Shown: positions 21,826 through 32,025 of the stretch, piece after piece | How positions within the stretch are numbered: the stretch's first letter is position 1 | How the letters are laid out: every line of letters begins with the position of its first letter | Origin: Periplaneta americana | Lineage: Eukaryota; Arthropoda; Insecta; Blattodea; Blattidae | Direction: 5' to 3' | Assembly: GCF_040183065.1 (NCBI RefSeq) | Contig: NC_091119.1 | Location: forward strand, 197,276,543 to 197,340,542 | DNA: 64,000 bases | The notes under the pieces: generated by a model | What the model was told of the DNA's origin: nothing | The model's input: only the letters and a program-made list of their open reading frames with translations | The model's database searches: none | Program-made: the position numbers and the translations under genes

Positions 21826-22431
21826 TCACTTCTTCTTTGGGCTGGCCTTCTTAGGTGACTTCGCCTTCGCCACCTTCTTCGGGCGGGGTGCCTTTGGCTT
21901 CTTAGTGGGCACCTTGGACGCCTTCTTGGTCTTGGACAGGGACTTCTTCGCCTTCGGTGTAGACGGCTTCTTCTTCTCGGACTTCTTAACGGCTGCCTTC
22001 TTGGGAGACTTGGCAACCTTAGCCTTGGCGGGCTTCTTGGCTTTCGCTCCGGCTCCCCTGACCCGGGTTGGTGCCTTGGTAGCGGCGGCCTTCTCGGGTT
22101 TGGCGGAGGAAGCCAGCTTGAAGGAGCCGGAGGCACCTTTCCCCTTGGTCTGCACCAGCTCTCCGGACGCCACGCCGGATTTCAGGTACTTCTTGATGAA
22201 AGGCGCCAATTTCTCGGAGTCGACCTTGTAGTTGGCGGAGATGTACTTCTTGATGGCCTGAAGTGACGATCCTCCCCTCTCCTTCAAGCTCTTGATCGCG
22301 TTGATCACCATCTCACTAGTCCGGGGATGTGCTGGTTTAGCCCGTGGCTTCTTCCCCGCTGATTTCGCCTTCTTCGTCGCTGCTTGCGCCGGAGCCGAAG
22401 CAGGAACTGGAGCTACTGATGCGTCTGCCAT
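21826..22431 (-). CDS. Histone H1 (linker histone), replication-dependent type
   Basis: Binds linker DNA at the nucleosome entry and exit and compacts chromatin in the nucleus. The 201-residue product has an Ala/Pro/Lys N-tail (1-35), a winged-helix H15 globular domain at about 36-108 ([20 protein letters not shown], then [10 protein letters not shown], then KGASGSFKL), and a ~90-residue Lys/Ala/Pro C-tail with SPKK motifs at about 142, 192 and 197. The ATG at 22431 is chosen because the residues after it ([10 protein letters not shown]) fit H1 N-tails; the frame stays open 23 codons upstream but that part is not H1-like. Length and domain order are normal, there is no intron, and the stem-loop at 21767 confirms the class. 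No TATA box was certain. Intact and probably functional. Confidence 0.96.
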   Translation of the reverse strand: MADASVAPVPASAPAQAATKKAKSAGKKPRAKPAHPRTSEMVINAIKSLKERGGSSLQAIKKYISANYKVDSEKLAPFIKKYLKSGVASGELVQTKGKGASGSFKLASSAKPEKAAATKAPTRVRGAGAKAKKPAKAKVAKSPKKAAVKKSEKKKPSTPKAKKSLSKTKKASKVPTKKPKAPRPKKVAKAKSPKKASPKKK

Positions 22432-23944
22432 TCTTCTCGAGTCTAGCTGCTGAGTCGCTGGATCGCTGAAGCTGAATGAGTGAACTCCGCAGCGGCGCAA
22501 GTAGTTTTGTTAAAGCCGCCTTTTCTCGGCGCGGACCGCGGCGACAACACAACAGGGAGTTTCCAAGGCAAGGAGACAGGGACAGCTTTTCGTACGTATT
22601 CTAAAAGTTAAAGCCACGAAAATAATTAAATATTTAATTTAGGTGACTGCAACCCGGTTTTAGATAAACATAAAAGTTCAAATTAAGTCCTAAACATGCT
22701 GGCACGGAACGAAAACATCCAGTAAGACGTATATAACGAATTCTCTGCGGAGCACCGGTGTTGCGATGCCCTTTTTAACTTAATTTGGCCGCTATCTTTC
22801 TTAAAAATAAATAATTAAATGTTTTTTCCTTTCAAGAACAACCGCAGGAATTCATTAATGGCGATTATTTGCAGTTAAGATGGATTGTATATGAATATTA
22901 TGTGACTTAATAAAGTAATTCCCTCATAAGGTGTCGATGCGAACTGAACGATGTTTTCCCTCCACAGTTTATTAAATTATTCTTTTCGCAGAATGAAACC
23001 GTCGTTTTTAATACTTAAAAATAAGATTCGTGTTTCTAAATCTATCGAAATATATTGGTAAATACAGAATCCGAGGCGCTACACAGGGAAAATAGGTCTA
23101 CTCTACTTTCAGACCTGTAACGACCCGTGCCATTTTTCAGAGTGTTTCCACTTAATATAACAACAACATAAACGTATTTGTCCTATCTCAAAATTATTTA
23201 ATGATAAAGTTAAGAATTATACATAGGTTTATGCTGTTTTGAAGTAAATGGCACTTATCATATTGTCATTATTCTCTCACTGCCACACAAGGCAGCTTTC
23301 CTGTCGTTGCCTGCCTGACCGTACATTCTAAAACGCAATTTTCTTACATTCTTTCTATTGCAGATGTATACTTTTTTCGGTACATTAAATTATGGTACGA
23401 CAGCGATAACTTATAGTAATATATTTTAAATACAAGCCAGTTTTGTGATATTTAAGTAAGCTGGTTAATTCAAGGACAAAGGGATTTTAATATCATGCAA
23501 CTACCAACCGAAATTGTTTTCAACGTTACAAAGGCTGGTATTGCACTATCGAAGAATATATGTCAAAGATCTTTCATACAAATATGTTTTATAATATACA
23601 TGACAGTATAATGGATTTTCTTTTATAAAAGTTTCTTTGATAAAAGATGTATGTGCATCTTATCTTTTATAAAAGATCTGCCTAGTTTGAAACCAATATG
23701 GCGCAACGTAAATATTCTTTGAACTACGTATTATTAAAATGCAGATAATGAGAATATGAAAGAAATGAAGTGTTATAAAAACAAAACACAGACTACGAAA
23801 CAAATAAAAGACGAACATTAAAAAAATAAAAAAAAAGCAAGAGACACTGTAACTGTTGTACAGGAATGATGCACATGCCAGGACAAATGAAAATTATCCA
23901 TCTTGATTAGAGAACTTTTAACACTAAGTTATATCAGTTAGAAA
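22432..23944. other. Upstream flank of histone H1, no gene recognised
   Basis: GC-rich for ~150 bases (probable H1 promoter area, 22440-22600), then AT-rich. A short imperfect hairpin around TTTTATAAAAG lies at 23620-23680. Confidence 0.35.
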
Positions 23945-24085
23945 TATAATTTATGGTGATCTCTTTCACGTGTTAATATTGAGTTCTGAAGATGTCTCCC
24001 AAGCTGAATCTAGTCAACTAGGTATTTATAAACTTTGTTTAATATTAATACGTAAAAGTGATCACCATAAATTTTATTATATTCT
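23945..24085. mobile_element. Short inverted-repeat element (MITE-like), ~140 bp
   Basis: ATAATTTATGGTGATC near 23946 is complementary to GATCACCATAAATTTTAT near 24060, and pairing continues inward through CACGTGTTAATATT against AATATTAATACGT. Ends and TSD are not defined. Confidence 0.6.
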
Positions 24086-24559
24086 TAAGTGAAAACTATC
24101 TTCAGCCATTTTCAAATAATTTGTGTAACTTTTCAAATCCTCGCATTGTACCTCTTTTTTTATTATTAAGTTTTGATAGATACTTTTCTTGTCATGTCTT
24201 GCAATCCATGGTTTAACCCTGAGGCGTTTTCTTTTCTATTTATTTTTCAGCAATATGCATATTGCAATACTTTGAATTAATTGTAGCTATACATGCATCA
24301 TTCATTTCCGCACATCTGCGATAAATAAAATATATATTTTATTTACGTAACTATAAATGGAAGCTGATGATTCTTTATTAATTTTAGATTATCTTTGATA
24401 AATATTGTATCATTTTGAATATTTTACACTATATTATAATGTAATACAGTGTTTCTCAGTTACACCAGATATTATTCTCGAATTTGTCATTTTACATTTC
24501 TAAGCATTTTTCACGAATAAATATTTTATAGTGAAAATATCTTTAGAAGAATAATTTTT

Positions 24560-24826
24560 ATGATTACTATAATTATGTCGGAAAGCACAGATCCAGATCG
24601 TCTTTATCCAAATTTACATGAAATAGCAATCAGAGTTCTTCTTTATTTTTCCACCACATATCTTTGTAACACTGAATTTTCTGCCATGGCTGTGCGTAAA
24701 ACAAAACAGAGAAACCTGCAACTTCTTGACTGCCTTCGTTTGACTATCACTTCAATTCAACACAGAATTAACGAGCTAACGGAGAAAATAACAACAAAAG
24801 TCTGCCTAGCCTCGCTAAGTCCTTAA
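24560..24826 (+). pseudogene. hAT transposase C-terminal dimerisation fragment (Buster/ZBED5-like)
   Basis: Encodes LYPNLHEIAIRVLLYFSTTY, then LCNTEFSAMAVRKTKQRNL and LRLTITSIQHRINEL. The order AxRVLxxF, TTYLC, FSAM, K(T)KxRN, then LRLxxxxIxPRI is that of the C-terminal dimerisation region in Buster-clade hAT transposases and domesticated ZBED5/FAM200 proteins. Only this end is present; the DDE core and BED finger are missing and no TIR is attached. Confidence 0.72.
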
Positions 24827-25011
24827 AAATTCTCAGTTGTAATACGAGTAAAAAATAATATAAACCAAACACTAAGGTTAGCTTTTTCAATATCTTATAA
24901 TTATTTATGTGGTAATGTGCTGAGATTTTAAATTCATAATATTAATTAATATTGGTACTAGCAGTGGCGCCAACTTATATGGGCCCGAGCCAACCCAATA
25001 ATTTGTTGTGC

Positions 25012-25053
<42 letters not shown>

Positions 25054-25072
25054 CATTATTATTATTATTATT
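25012..25072. repeat. (ATT)n microsatellite
   Basis: About 20 ATT units with one ATC variant. Confidence 0.97.
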
Positions 25073-25129
25073 TATGAGATTTATTTATTTTAATGTACTT
25101 CACTCTAAAAATGATAATAGAAAAATAAA

Positions 25130-25356
25130 GAGAGTTTAATAAAGAGACACATTTGGTTTTTATCGATTTTGTAAAGGTTTTTGATAAAGTTAATAGAAAA
25201 AAGTTATTTGAAATTTTGAAAGAAGATCATGTTCCAAATCAATTAATAAATGTAACCTATAATTTATATAGTGAAAATTATATTCCATTATGTACTTGAA
25301 ACAACGAAACTGAGTGTAAAACAATTAATCAAGGTATTCGACAAGGTTATAGCCTA
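25130..25356 (+). pseudogene. LINE reverse transcriptase fragment, part 1 of an interrupted copy
   Basis: Encodes FIDFVKVFDKVNRKKLFEIL (RT motif A region, F-x-D) and GIRQGYSLS (motif B). The frame continues at 26511 with YLDHMIRNWK after removal of the hAT element at 25365-26510. Contains at least one stop. Confidence 0.8.
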
Positions 25357-25480
25357 TCCCTGTTCAGGGGCGGACGCAGGATTTTTTTTCGGGGAGGGAT
25401 TTGAGGAGATAGTAAGAATGGAGTAATGAGAAATAAGTGTATATACTCACAATTTGTTTCCGAGTCACAAACATTTACAA

Positions 25481-25701
25481 GTTGGCCTGAGTAGCGTAGT
25501 CGGTATAGCCTTCTGTGCTCGAAGTTGCGGGTTCTACCCCAACCCAGCTCGATGGCATTTAAGTGTGTTTAAAGCGACAGGCCTCATATCAGTAGATTTA
25601 CTGGCATGTAAAAGAAGTCCTGAGGGAAAAAATTCCGGCACACCGGCGACGCTGATATAACGCGAGCGTTGTTAAATAAACCATAATTTTTTTTTAATTT
25701 T
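25481..25701 (+). mobile_element. tRNA-derived SINE (family 1), copy 2, with 11-bp TSD
   Basis: Same family as 3378-3609, with a mutated B-box (GGGTTCTACCCC). Perfect duplication AACATTTACAA at 25470-25480 and 25702-25712. It sits inside the hAT element and so is younger than it. Confidence 0.9.
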
Positions 25702-25844
25702 AACATTTACAATTACTGCAATACAAAAACAATGACAGAATGACATTTACAGAAGAAGGCGACGAGGCTTCTTAGACATTTCATCCAGTACTTCATGAGC
25801 TTTTACTTCTACATTTTTAAGTATATACATCAAGGCCAGTCCAT

Positions 25845-26174
25845 TTAATCTGTCTGCTCCCATCGTATACTCCTCAAGTACGTCTTCAAATACCGCAGTG
25901 TTGAGAACGACCGTTCTGGTGTTGCTGTAGTTACAGGCAACGTGCAGAAAAGTTTCAGCGCCTTGCGAGTGCAGGGAAAAATAATTTCATTACACCTGTT
26001 CAAAGATGATATAAAATCAGTAGGTATTAGGTGAAGATTTTTCTGATCAAGGAAACTTCTTCTCCACATCTTCAATTCATTGAAGAAAGACTCCGGTGAT
26101 GCATCAACATCATTGGGCCACTGATTTACTACAGCCTCAACAGCAGTTTCTAAATCTTCATCCGATGCTCGCAC
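25845..26174 (-). pseudogene. hAT transposase C-terminal fragment
   Basis: Contains FFNELKMWRRSFLDQ, then ALKLFCTLPVTTATPERSFS and TLRYLKTYLRSI. The phrase LPVTTATxERSFSTLRxLKTYLRS is the hAT dimerisation (C-terminal) signature, closest in my memory to P52rIPK/ZNF862-type hATs. The first ~500 residues including the zinc finger and first catalytic Asp are absent. It is in the correct place within a TIR-bounded element. Confidence 0.88.
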
Positions 26175-26510
26175 TATGTTTTTAGGCAGAAAAGTTTGTA
26201 TGGACTTTAGGATTCCCTTAAAAACCTGTCCTTGAGTTGACTAATGAAATAGTCTAAGAAGAGAAGGAAAATTACAAGCCTAAAATGCACTTCATGACTC
26301 TCTGTCTTGAAGTAAGAACTCTGTGTTTGTCTTCCTGCAGTTCATGGAATTTAACATTTTAGCAAAGAGAATTTACGTGGAAAACTCTCTTAATTCCTAT
26401 GTGCATTCACAAATTAAAATTAATATTATTTTTGTTTCTTGTTTCGTATTTTTCTCAAAATTTCGGGAGGGGATATATCCCCTTAATCCCCCCCCTTGCA
26501 TCCGCCCCTG

Positions 26511-27497
26511 TCCCCGTTACTATTTGGATCATATGATTAGAAACTGGAAAAGAACAAAACGTGGTAATTTGAACATCAATAGAAATTTAAAGTTAGATAT
26601 ATTACTGTTTACAGATGATGTAATATTATTAGCAGATTCTGAAGATGGCCTGCAACGTTCTGTTTTCCAATTACAACTCATTTCTGAGGAATACGGGATG
26701 GAAATTTCAATTAATAAAACTAAAGTAATGGGATTCATTAAATCATCTTCGCAGCAAAATTTGCCTTTATAATAAACTTGTAGAACAGGTCTCATTTTTT
26801 AAATATTTTGGGTTATCATTTGCGCTATTAACAAAAGAAAGTATTTCTACAAAAACGGAATTACTTTAACTATGCAATGAATACCATTAATAACCTTCAA
26901 ACCTTCTCTTGTCCAAAAACACACAAGAATTAAAGTCTATAAAACATTGGTGAGACCTGTTCTCATATATGGAAGTGAAGCTTGGACCATACGTAAATGA
27001 AGAGTCCACTGCAAGAATGATGGGTGTCATTTGGAATACATTTTGCAGGAGAAGCAATTGAAAGTTTGAAATGCCTAGCGCTCAAAGCTTAACTGTGATT
27101 TTCCGATCATTACTGGACAATGACTACCAGTGTTAATGCCATATAACTCTCTATGTACATCCTATATGGCTTAAGCTATGCATTGACAGTCTTGGTTCAT
27201 TTTCGACAAGAAAGTGACATACATCATTCTTGCAGTGGACTCTTCAAATGTGATGAACACCGAATCACTGCCAATGAAATGAAGTTTTTAAGAAGAACAG
27301 CTGCTGTACTAGATTAGAAATTTAAGAAAAATTAGGATATTTTGAAAGAATTAAATATTTACCCAATTTTAGAGAAAATTCAAAATTATAGACAGAAATG
27401 GACCTCTTATATGCTCAGGATGCCTGGAACAAGGATATCACGCCAAGCATTAAATTACCGCCCTTTAGGAACAAGATCTTTGGACCGTCCGCTGAAA
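26511..27497 (+). pseudogene. LINE reverse transcriptase and C-terminal region, part 2
   Basis: Encodes LDILLFTDDVILLADSEDGL (motif C as FTDD), then LQLISEEYGMEISINKTKVM, GSEAWTIRK | CDEHRITANEMKF across a MITE at 26999-27245, and a C-terminus MLRMPGTRISRQALNYRPLG ending where a long-TIR element begins. The remaining tail (GLIRDRRKKKK) reappears at about 29990. Stops and frameshifts show it is dead. Confidence 0.82.
26999..27245. mobile_element. MITE, 247 bp, inserted in the LINE
   Basis: Inverted ends GAAGAGTCCACTGCAAGAAT (26999) and the complement of ATTCTTGCAGTGGACTCTTC (ending 27245). Short direct repeat AAAT at 26995-26998 and 27246-27249. Removing the element and one AAAT restores the LINE reading frame (TIRK joined to CDEHR). 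Superfamily unknown. Confidence 0.88.
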
Positions 27498-27722
27498 TGA
27501 TGGAGTGTAGCTATGGTTTGTCTACGACGACCTTCGCCGAATGATCTTCGCTGACGATTGAAATCGCCAGCGTTCATCGTCAGAGAGTGGTTTCTTTATC
27601 GGCGAAGTTAGTAGGTGGAGAGTAAATTGTTTTATATAGTTGACCATGCCTGATCAGCTGATAAGTGGATGACAATCTGATAACGTTACAATATCTTAAA
27701 AGTAACTAATATCTTGGTTAGA

Positions 27723-27737
27723 AATAATAATAATAAT

Positions 27738-27810
<73 letters not shown>

Positions 27811-28085
27811 TTTTATTTTCGCTGGTAGAGTTAAGGCCATAAGGCCTTCTTTTCCACTCAACCAGCCTTAATCAATACAATACATATTTAAATTACAAAT
27901 ATTTACACTACACTTAAAAGGTTCTCCAGCTATATTCTTCAGTTAAGTTTTAAAGACTAGTAGACTACATATTTATTTAAATTTAGATAAACCTATAAGG
28001 TAAAGTAGTAACTTAATTTATGAGCTAATTTAATTCAATCAATTATAATTAATTTAAGATTTGAGATAGCTAGTAAAATGATGAA
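27723..28085 (-). mobile_element. 3' end of CR1-group LINE with (TAA)n tail
   Basis: (TAA)n at 27723-27810 followed by GCTGGTAGAGTTAAGGCCAT and AAGGCCTTCTTTTCCACTCA, matching the LINE 3' end at 60810-60860. On the minus strand the order is 3' UTR then TAA tail. Confidence 0.8.
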
Positions 28086-28089
28086 AATT

Positions 28090-28992
28090 AATTTAATATA
28101 AGCTTACTAGAAACATTCGAGATTTATATAAGGGTATAAAGGAATTTAAGAACGGATATCAGCCAAGGGTAAACGTGATCAAGGATGAGAATGGTGACTT
28201 GCTTGCAGACTTTCCATCAATCCTAAACAGATGGAAAAACTATTTTGCGCAACTACTAAATGTACATAGGCCAAATAGAAACGATCGGGACGAAATTGAA
28301 ATACAAACTGCTGAGCCATTTATACCCGAACCCACGCTTTCAGAAGTCGAAATTGCGATAGAAAATCTGAAAAAGTAAAAGTCTCCAGGTATCGATCAAA
28401 TTCCAGCAGAATTAATACAAGAGGGTGGGAGTGCATTATATAGCGAAATTTATAAACTTGTACTTGCTATTTGGGAAAAGGAAATTGTACCAGAACAATG
28501 GAAGGAGTCCATAATTGTACCTATTTTTAAAAAGGGGGACAAAACCAACTGTGGTAACTTTCGAGGAATATCACTTTTGTTGACGTCGTACAAAATTTTG
28601 TCCAATATTCTTTTGAGAAGATTAACTCCGTACGTAGATGAAATTATTGGGGATCATCAGTGCGGTTTTCGGCGTAATAGATCGACTATTGATCAGATTT
28701 TTTGTATTCGACAGATAATGGAGAAAAAATGAGAGTATAAGGGTACAGTACATCAGTTATTCATAGATTTCAAAAAGGCATATGACTCGGTTAAGAGGGA
28801 AGTATTATATGATATTCTTATTGAATTTGGTATTCCCAAGAAACTAGTTCGATTAATTAAAATGTGTCTCAGTGAAACATACAGCAGAGTCCGTATAGGT
28901 CAGTTTCTATCTGATGCTTTTCCAATTCACTGCGGGCTAAAGCAGAGAGATGCACTATCACCTTTACTTTTTAACTTCGCTCTAGAATATGC
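28090..28992 (+). pseudogene. RTE-type LINE, reverse transcriptase core (copy 3)
   Basis: The longest 5' part of this family in the window: NIRDLYKGIKEFKNGYQPRV, LLADFPSILNRWKNYFAQLL, a stop at about 28376, [52 protein letters not shown], a second stop, then [20 protein letters not shown] (motif A) and [20 protein letters not shown] (motif B). It is cut before motif C, at 28992, by sequence that ends like the mariner-type MITE at 63053. Confidence 0.9.
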
Positions 28993-29820
28993 AACTATCG
29001 CGAGATTTGCAAAAAATCATCCCAAGCTTCGTGACTGTATATAGTAGACTGTGAAGAAACCATGCACATTCAAATCAACGGGACAGAATCCCAGCGAAGA
29101 TCGCCAGCGATGATCGTCGGCGAAGATCGCCGTAGCCAAACCGTAGCTTAAATCATTTAATAACATGCGATTAACACATTATACATACCATAATGGCGGT
29201 AAAACAAATCTTTCTGAAATTTCTCTCCTAATGAAGACGAGATATTAATTGATTATGTCTCTAAACACAAATCCCTGTTCGACATGAGCCAAAAAGAAGA
29301 ATCAACGCAAACAATAACAAATTTATATTTTGCAACAACCAGAACTGTTAATACAATTGAGTAAAGTGATTCATAATTGAACGACACACACGATGCGGCA
29401 GATTTAGCTACTGAAGCAAAAGTTTGAGTGTGAAATAGTAAGTGAAGTGGGATGCCGAGCAAAAGAGAGAAGTGCAACAACCTCATCACATTATTTTTTT
29501 TATTTGTAACATTATTTTCTAAATAAATGCTCCTAAATGAAAAAAATAACACTGTAAAAAGTAGAAATAAAGTGTTAATATAATTGGTTACTGCTATCTT
29601 CCAGCTGGGCTTATTGGTTTGTGAATAAATTTTGTGCGTAATTTTACAATATCATTTTCAATTAAACTTAAAATCTGAAGTATTCCTTAAAATTGGTGGG
29701 ATCATTTTCAAGATGTCTTAATATCAATGAATTAAAAGAGCCCTCTGTATATCTATTTCTAAACATGACATTAACTACTTTAAAGATCCGTACTTGTTTT
29801 TCAAGTCAAAACTTATATTG
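28993..29820. other. Interior of the long-TIR element, no gene recognised
   Basis: CAAGCTTCGTGACTGTATAT at about 29023 matches the right end of the MITE at 63053-63231. The segment 29085-29150 is a further copy of the element's own TIR end. The rest is AT-rich. Confidence 0.35.
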
Positions 29821-30095
29821 TAACGTTATCTGATTATCATCCACTTATCAGCTGATCAGGCATGGTCAACTATATAAAACAATTTACTGACCATCCATGA
29901 AGTTCGCCGGTAAAGAAACCACTGACGACGAACGCTGGCGTCAGCGTTGATCGTTCGGCGAAGATCGTTGTAGACAAACCATAGCTTCAGGCCACCAGGC
30001 TTAATACGTGATAGGAGGAAGAAGAAGAAGAACTTAAAACTAAAGTGTTTGAGCCCACCCAATGTTTTCCAAAAGTTGGCACCACTGGAGACTAG

Positions 30096-30564
30096 TGTTT
30101 AGAATTGAGACATTCATTATTTTGATACACAAAATTCAGTAGTCTCCTCTTCGTTTCGGTGAAGTGGGGATGACGAACAGTACATATTGCATTTGATTTT
30201 TAACAATTGTTAGGAAGTTTTAATTATCCAAATACATTCAATAGTATCAAGCATTACGTTACTCAACAAGGATCCTTTTAATATTGAATTTATGACACAG
30301 TGGCCTTTTAAGTAGGCAGTAGTGTCGATAAGCCGGAAGTGAAGTGATACACAAAATTACACACCGGTACATTGCGTATAAAACATTTGTTGTGTGTATG
30401 TGTGACGAGTGTTTTGCCGACATATTGGCATCGTTCTTCTGCTCTTTCTGTTCAACTGACTTCTGTGGTGAGTTATAGTGGGTAGACATTCTCCTCATTA
30501 CCATTTCTTTTTCAAACAAACATAATTAAAATCAATTTAACAATACAATGATCAATGTTTAAAA
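30096..30564. other. Unassigned spacer
   Basis: AT-rich. A minus-strand frame (30259-30519) has no recognisable features. Confidence 0.3.
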
Positions 30565-31432
30565 ATTCTATTTTTTTCACTAGTTAGATCAAAACTTGAA
30601 TATTGCAGTACTGTATGGAACCCCTATCAAATTAAATATATTAACAAAATTGAGAGTTTGAAAGGCATGTTGGTCCGACAAGTTAACAAATTTAAAGAAA
30701 CAAATATCAAGAGTCCTTCAATAACTGTCTATTAATAGACAGTTATTGAAGGACTCTTGATATTTGTTTCTTTAAAATTGAGAGTGTTCAAAAAGATTCA
30801 TCAGATTTTTGTTTCTTAAATCATTTGGTTACTATCCCTCCTGGAATAATGAAAGTAGCATTTCGTACTCGTCTCTTTTGTCTCTCTTTAACTTTGAAAG
30901 TTTGCAACACAGAAGAAATAATACTGATATAAAATGCCTCCATAATTTATTAACAAGTTCTGTAAATAGTCATCTACTGTCCAGGATAGCAATACATGTA
31001 CCAAGAGAGAACTGTAGGACTAGTAAAACATTTAATATAAACTATGCAAGGACATGTTATTATAAGTACCTACTCTCCACTTCTTAGAATCTATTCCTTC
31101 TATAATAAATTGAGCAATATTGACATCTTTCAGGATAGAACCGCACTCTTGAGAGAAATAAATACCGGTAGCATTCAAAACACTCCATAAGTATTCTGCT
31201 AATAAATAGGTCTTAACTGGTTTGCTCTATTACTTTAATATAAACCAAGTTTTCTTCATACTGTAAATACTTTTGTTTTTGTTACATGTAATATTTGCTT
31301 AATATCTTTTGTTTAGTAGTATTGGATTGTAACTGTTTAAGTTTAAATACCATTATTATATGTATTACTCCTGTTATTTTCATTTTATCTACTCTAATTA
31401 CATTGTTGAGTGGATTAAATAAATAAATAAAT
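30565..31432 (+). pseudogene. CR1/Jockey-like LINE 3' end with (AAAT)n tail, carrying a palindromic insertion
   Basis: Encodes SKLEYCSTVWNPYQIKYINK IES near 30590-30657, is interrupted at 30658-30773, then resumes with LRVFKKIHQIF and, at 30809-31087, FLKSFGYYPSWNNESSISYS and LKCLHNLLTSS-like helices. This is the post-RT region of a CR1/Jockey-type LINE. It ends at 31410-31432 in ATTAAATAAATAAATAAA, a usual tail for such elements. Several frameshifts. Confidence 0.7.
30658..30776. repeat. 86-bp perfect palindrome within an insertion
   Basis: Bases 30691-30733 are the exact reverse complement of 30734-30776, with no spacer (centre GTCTATTAATAGAC). The insertion is bounded by the 12-bp direct repeat AAAATTGAGAGT (30646-30657 and 30774-30785). 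Confidence 0.95.
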
Positions 31433-32025
31433 GGAACAACTGGATAATACCCACGGCAGACGAATATCGATAGTCGTTACTCGCTGGCCACTAGTCACCA
31501 GGCCGTACCGAGCCGTTACAAACAAAACACAATCGAAATGGTGGTAGTAAAATTCGCGACTATATTCTTAAATAATTCACTGCATTAGTCAAGAGCAAGG
31601 TTTTATGTAGTACAACGGCGGTGTTTTGAACGCATTAAAAGAAATGCAGATGTAGTAAGATCTTAAAGTGGGCTATCACAAGGAAATGAATATGAAAAAA
31701 AGCGTGTTTGACGGAATATCATTCAAATGACGGAAAGTAAATTTGCGGTTAATGTTCCCCAAAACGTTAAGTACGTAATTATGACCGCGTTGCCGTTTTA
31801 TTTCTGGCCTAGAGAAAAATAGCCTGCCTTTTACGAAAAAAAATTTAGGGTCCATGAAATTATTCACCGCTTTCATTATAGGCCTATTATTGTTTATCAA
31901 TATTACGAAACAAAAACTATCATAAAGGCCATGACCGACTACAAAACATCGATACGAAAGAGATAAACACATTCGGCCGTAATAAAACAAAAGAAAATGC
32001 GACAGATGTTTTAGTTCCAGATAAA
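31433..32025. other. Upstream region of the Merlin relic
   Basis: May contain the 5' part of the Merlin element, but no convincing terminal inverted repeat was identified. A minus-strand open frame here (31676-32116) has no known features. Confidence 0.35.

Larger units (their letters stand above)
25365..26510 (-). mobile_element. hAT element, 1146 bp, inserted in a LINE
   Basis: TIRs CAGGGGCGGACGCAGG (25365) and CTTGCATCCGCCCCTG (ending 26510). The 8-bp duplication TCCCTGTT (25357-25364) and TCCCCGTT (26511-26518) has one mismatch. Inside is a minus-strand hAT transposase C-terminus (25845-26174) and a SINE. The host LINE frame is continuous across the empty site, confirming the boundaries. 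Confidence 0.93.
27500..29990. mobile_element. Long-TIR element (~190-bp ends) containing two LINE fragments
   Basis: AGCTATGGTTTGTCTACGAC (27505) through GATAACGTTACAATAT (about 27700) is repeated inverted from TATTGTAACGTTATCTGATT (29817) to GACAAACCATAGCT (about 29985), with scattered mismatches. The interior holds LINE fragments (27723-28085 minus, 28090-28992 plus) and a third, partial copy of the right end at 29085-29150. No transposase found; superfamily unknown. Confidence 0.75.
24962..30087. mobile_element. Possible outer hAT element enclosing a nest of insertions
   Basis: CAGTGGCGCCAACTT at 24962 and AGTTGGCACCACTG ending at 30087 are inverted (14 of 15 pair), in a style typical of hAT ends. 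Flanks GGTACTAG (24954-24961) and GAGACTAG (30088-30095) agree at 6 of 8 bases. Immediately inside are GGGCCCGAGCCAACCC and GAGCCCACCC, also roughly complementary. The interior holds the LINE and everything inserted into it. Confidence 0.45.

Noticed and set aside
21591..22136. Pro/Arg-rich minus-strand frame overlapping H1
   Set aside because: Out-of-frame reading of the H1 C-tail; low-complexity composition.
21905..22231. Plus-strand frame opposite histone H1
   Set aside because: Shadow of the Lys/Ala-rich H1 coding sequence; no independent support.
22440..22600. Specific H1 promoter elements (TATA, H1 box)
   Set aside because: Only weak partial matches were visible; not enough to annotate.
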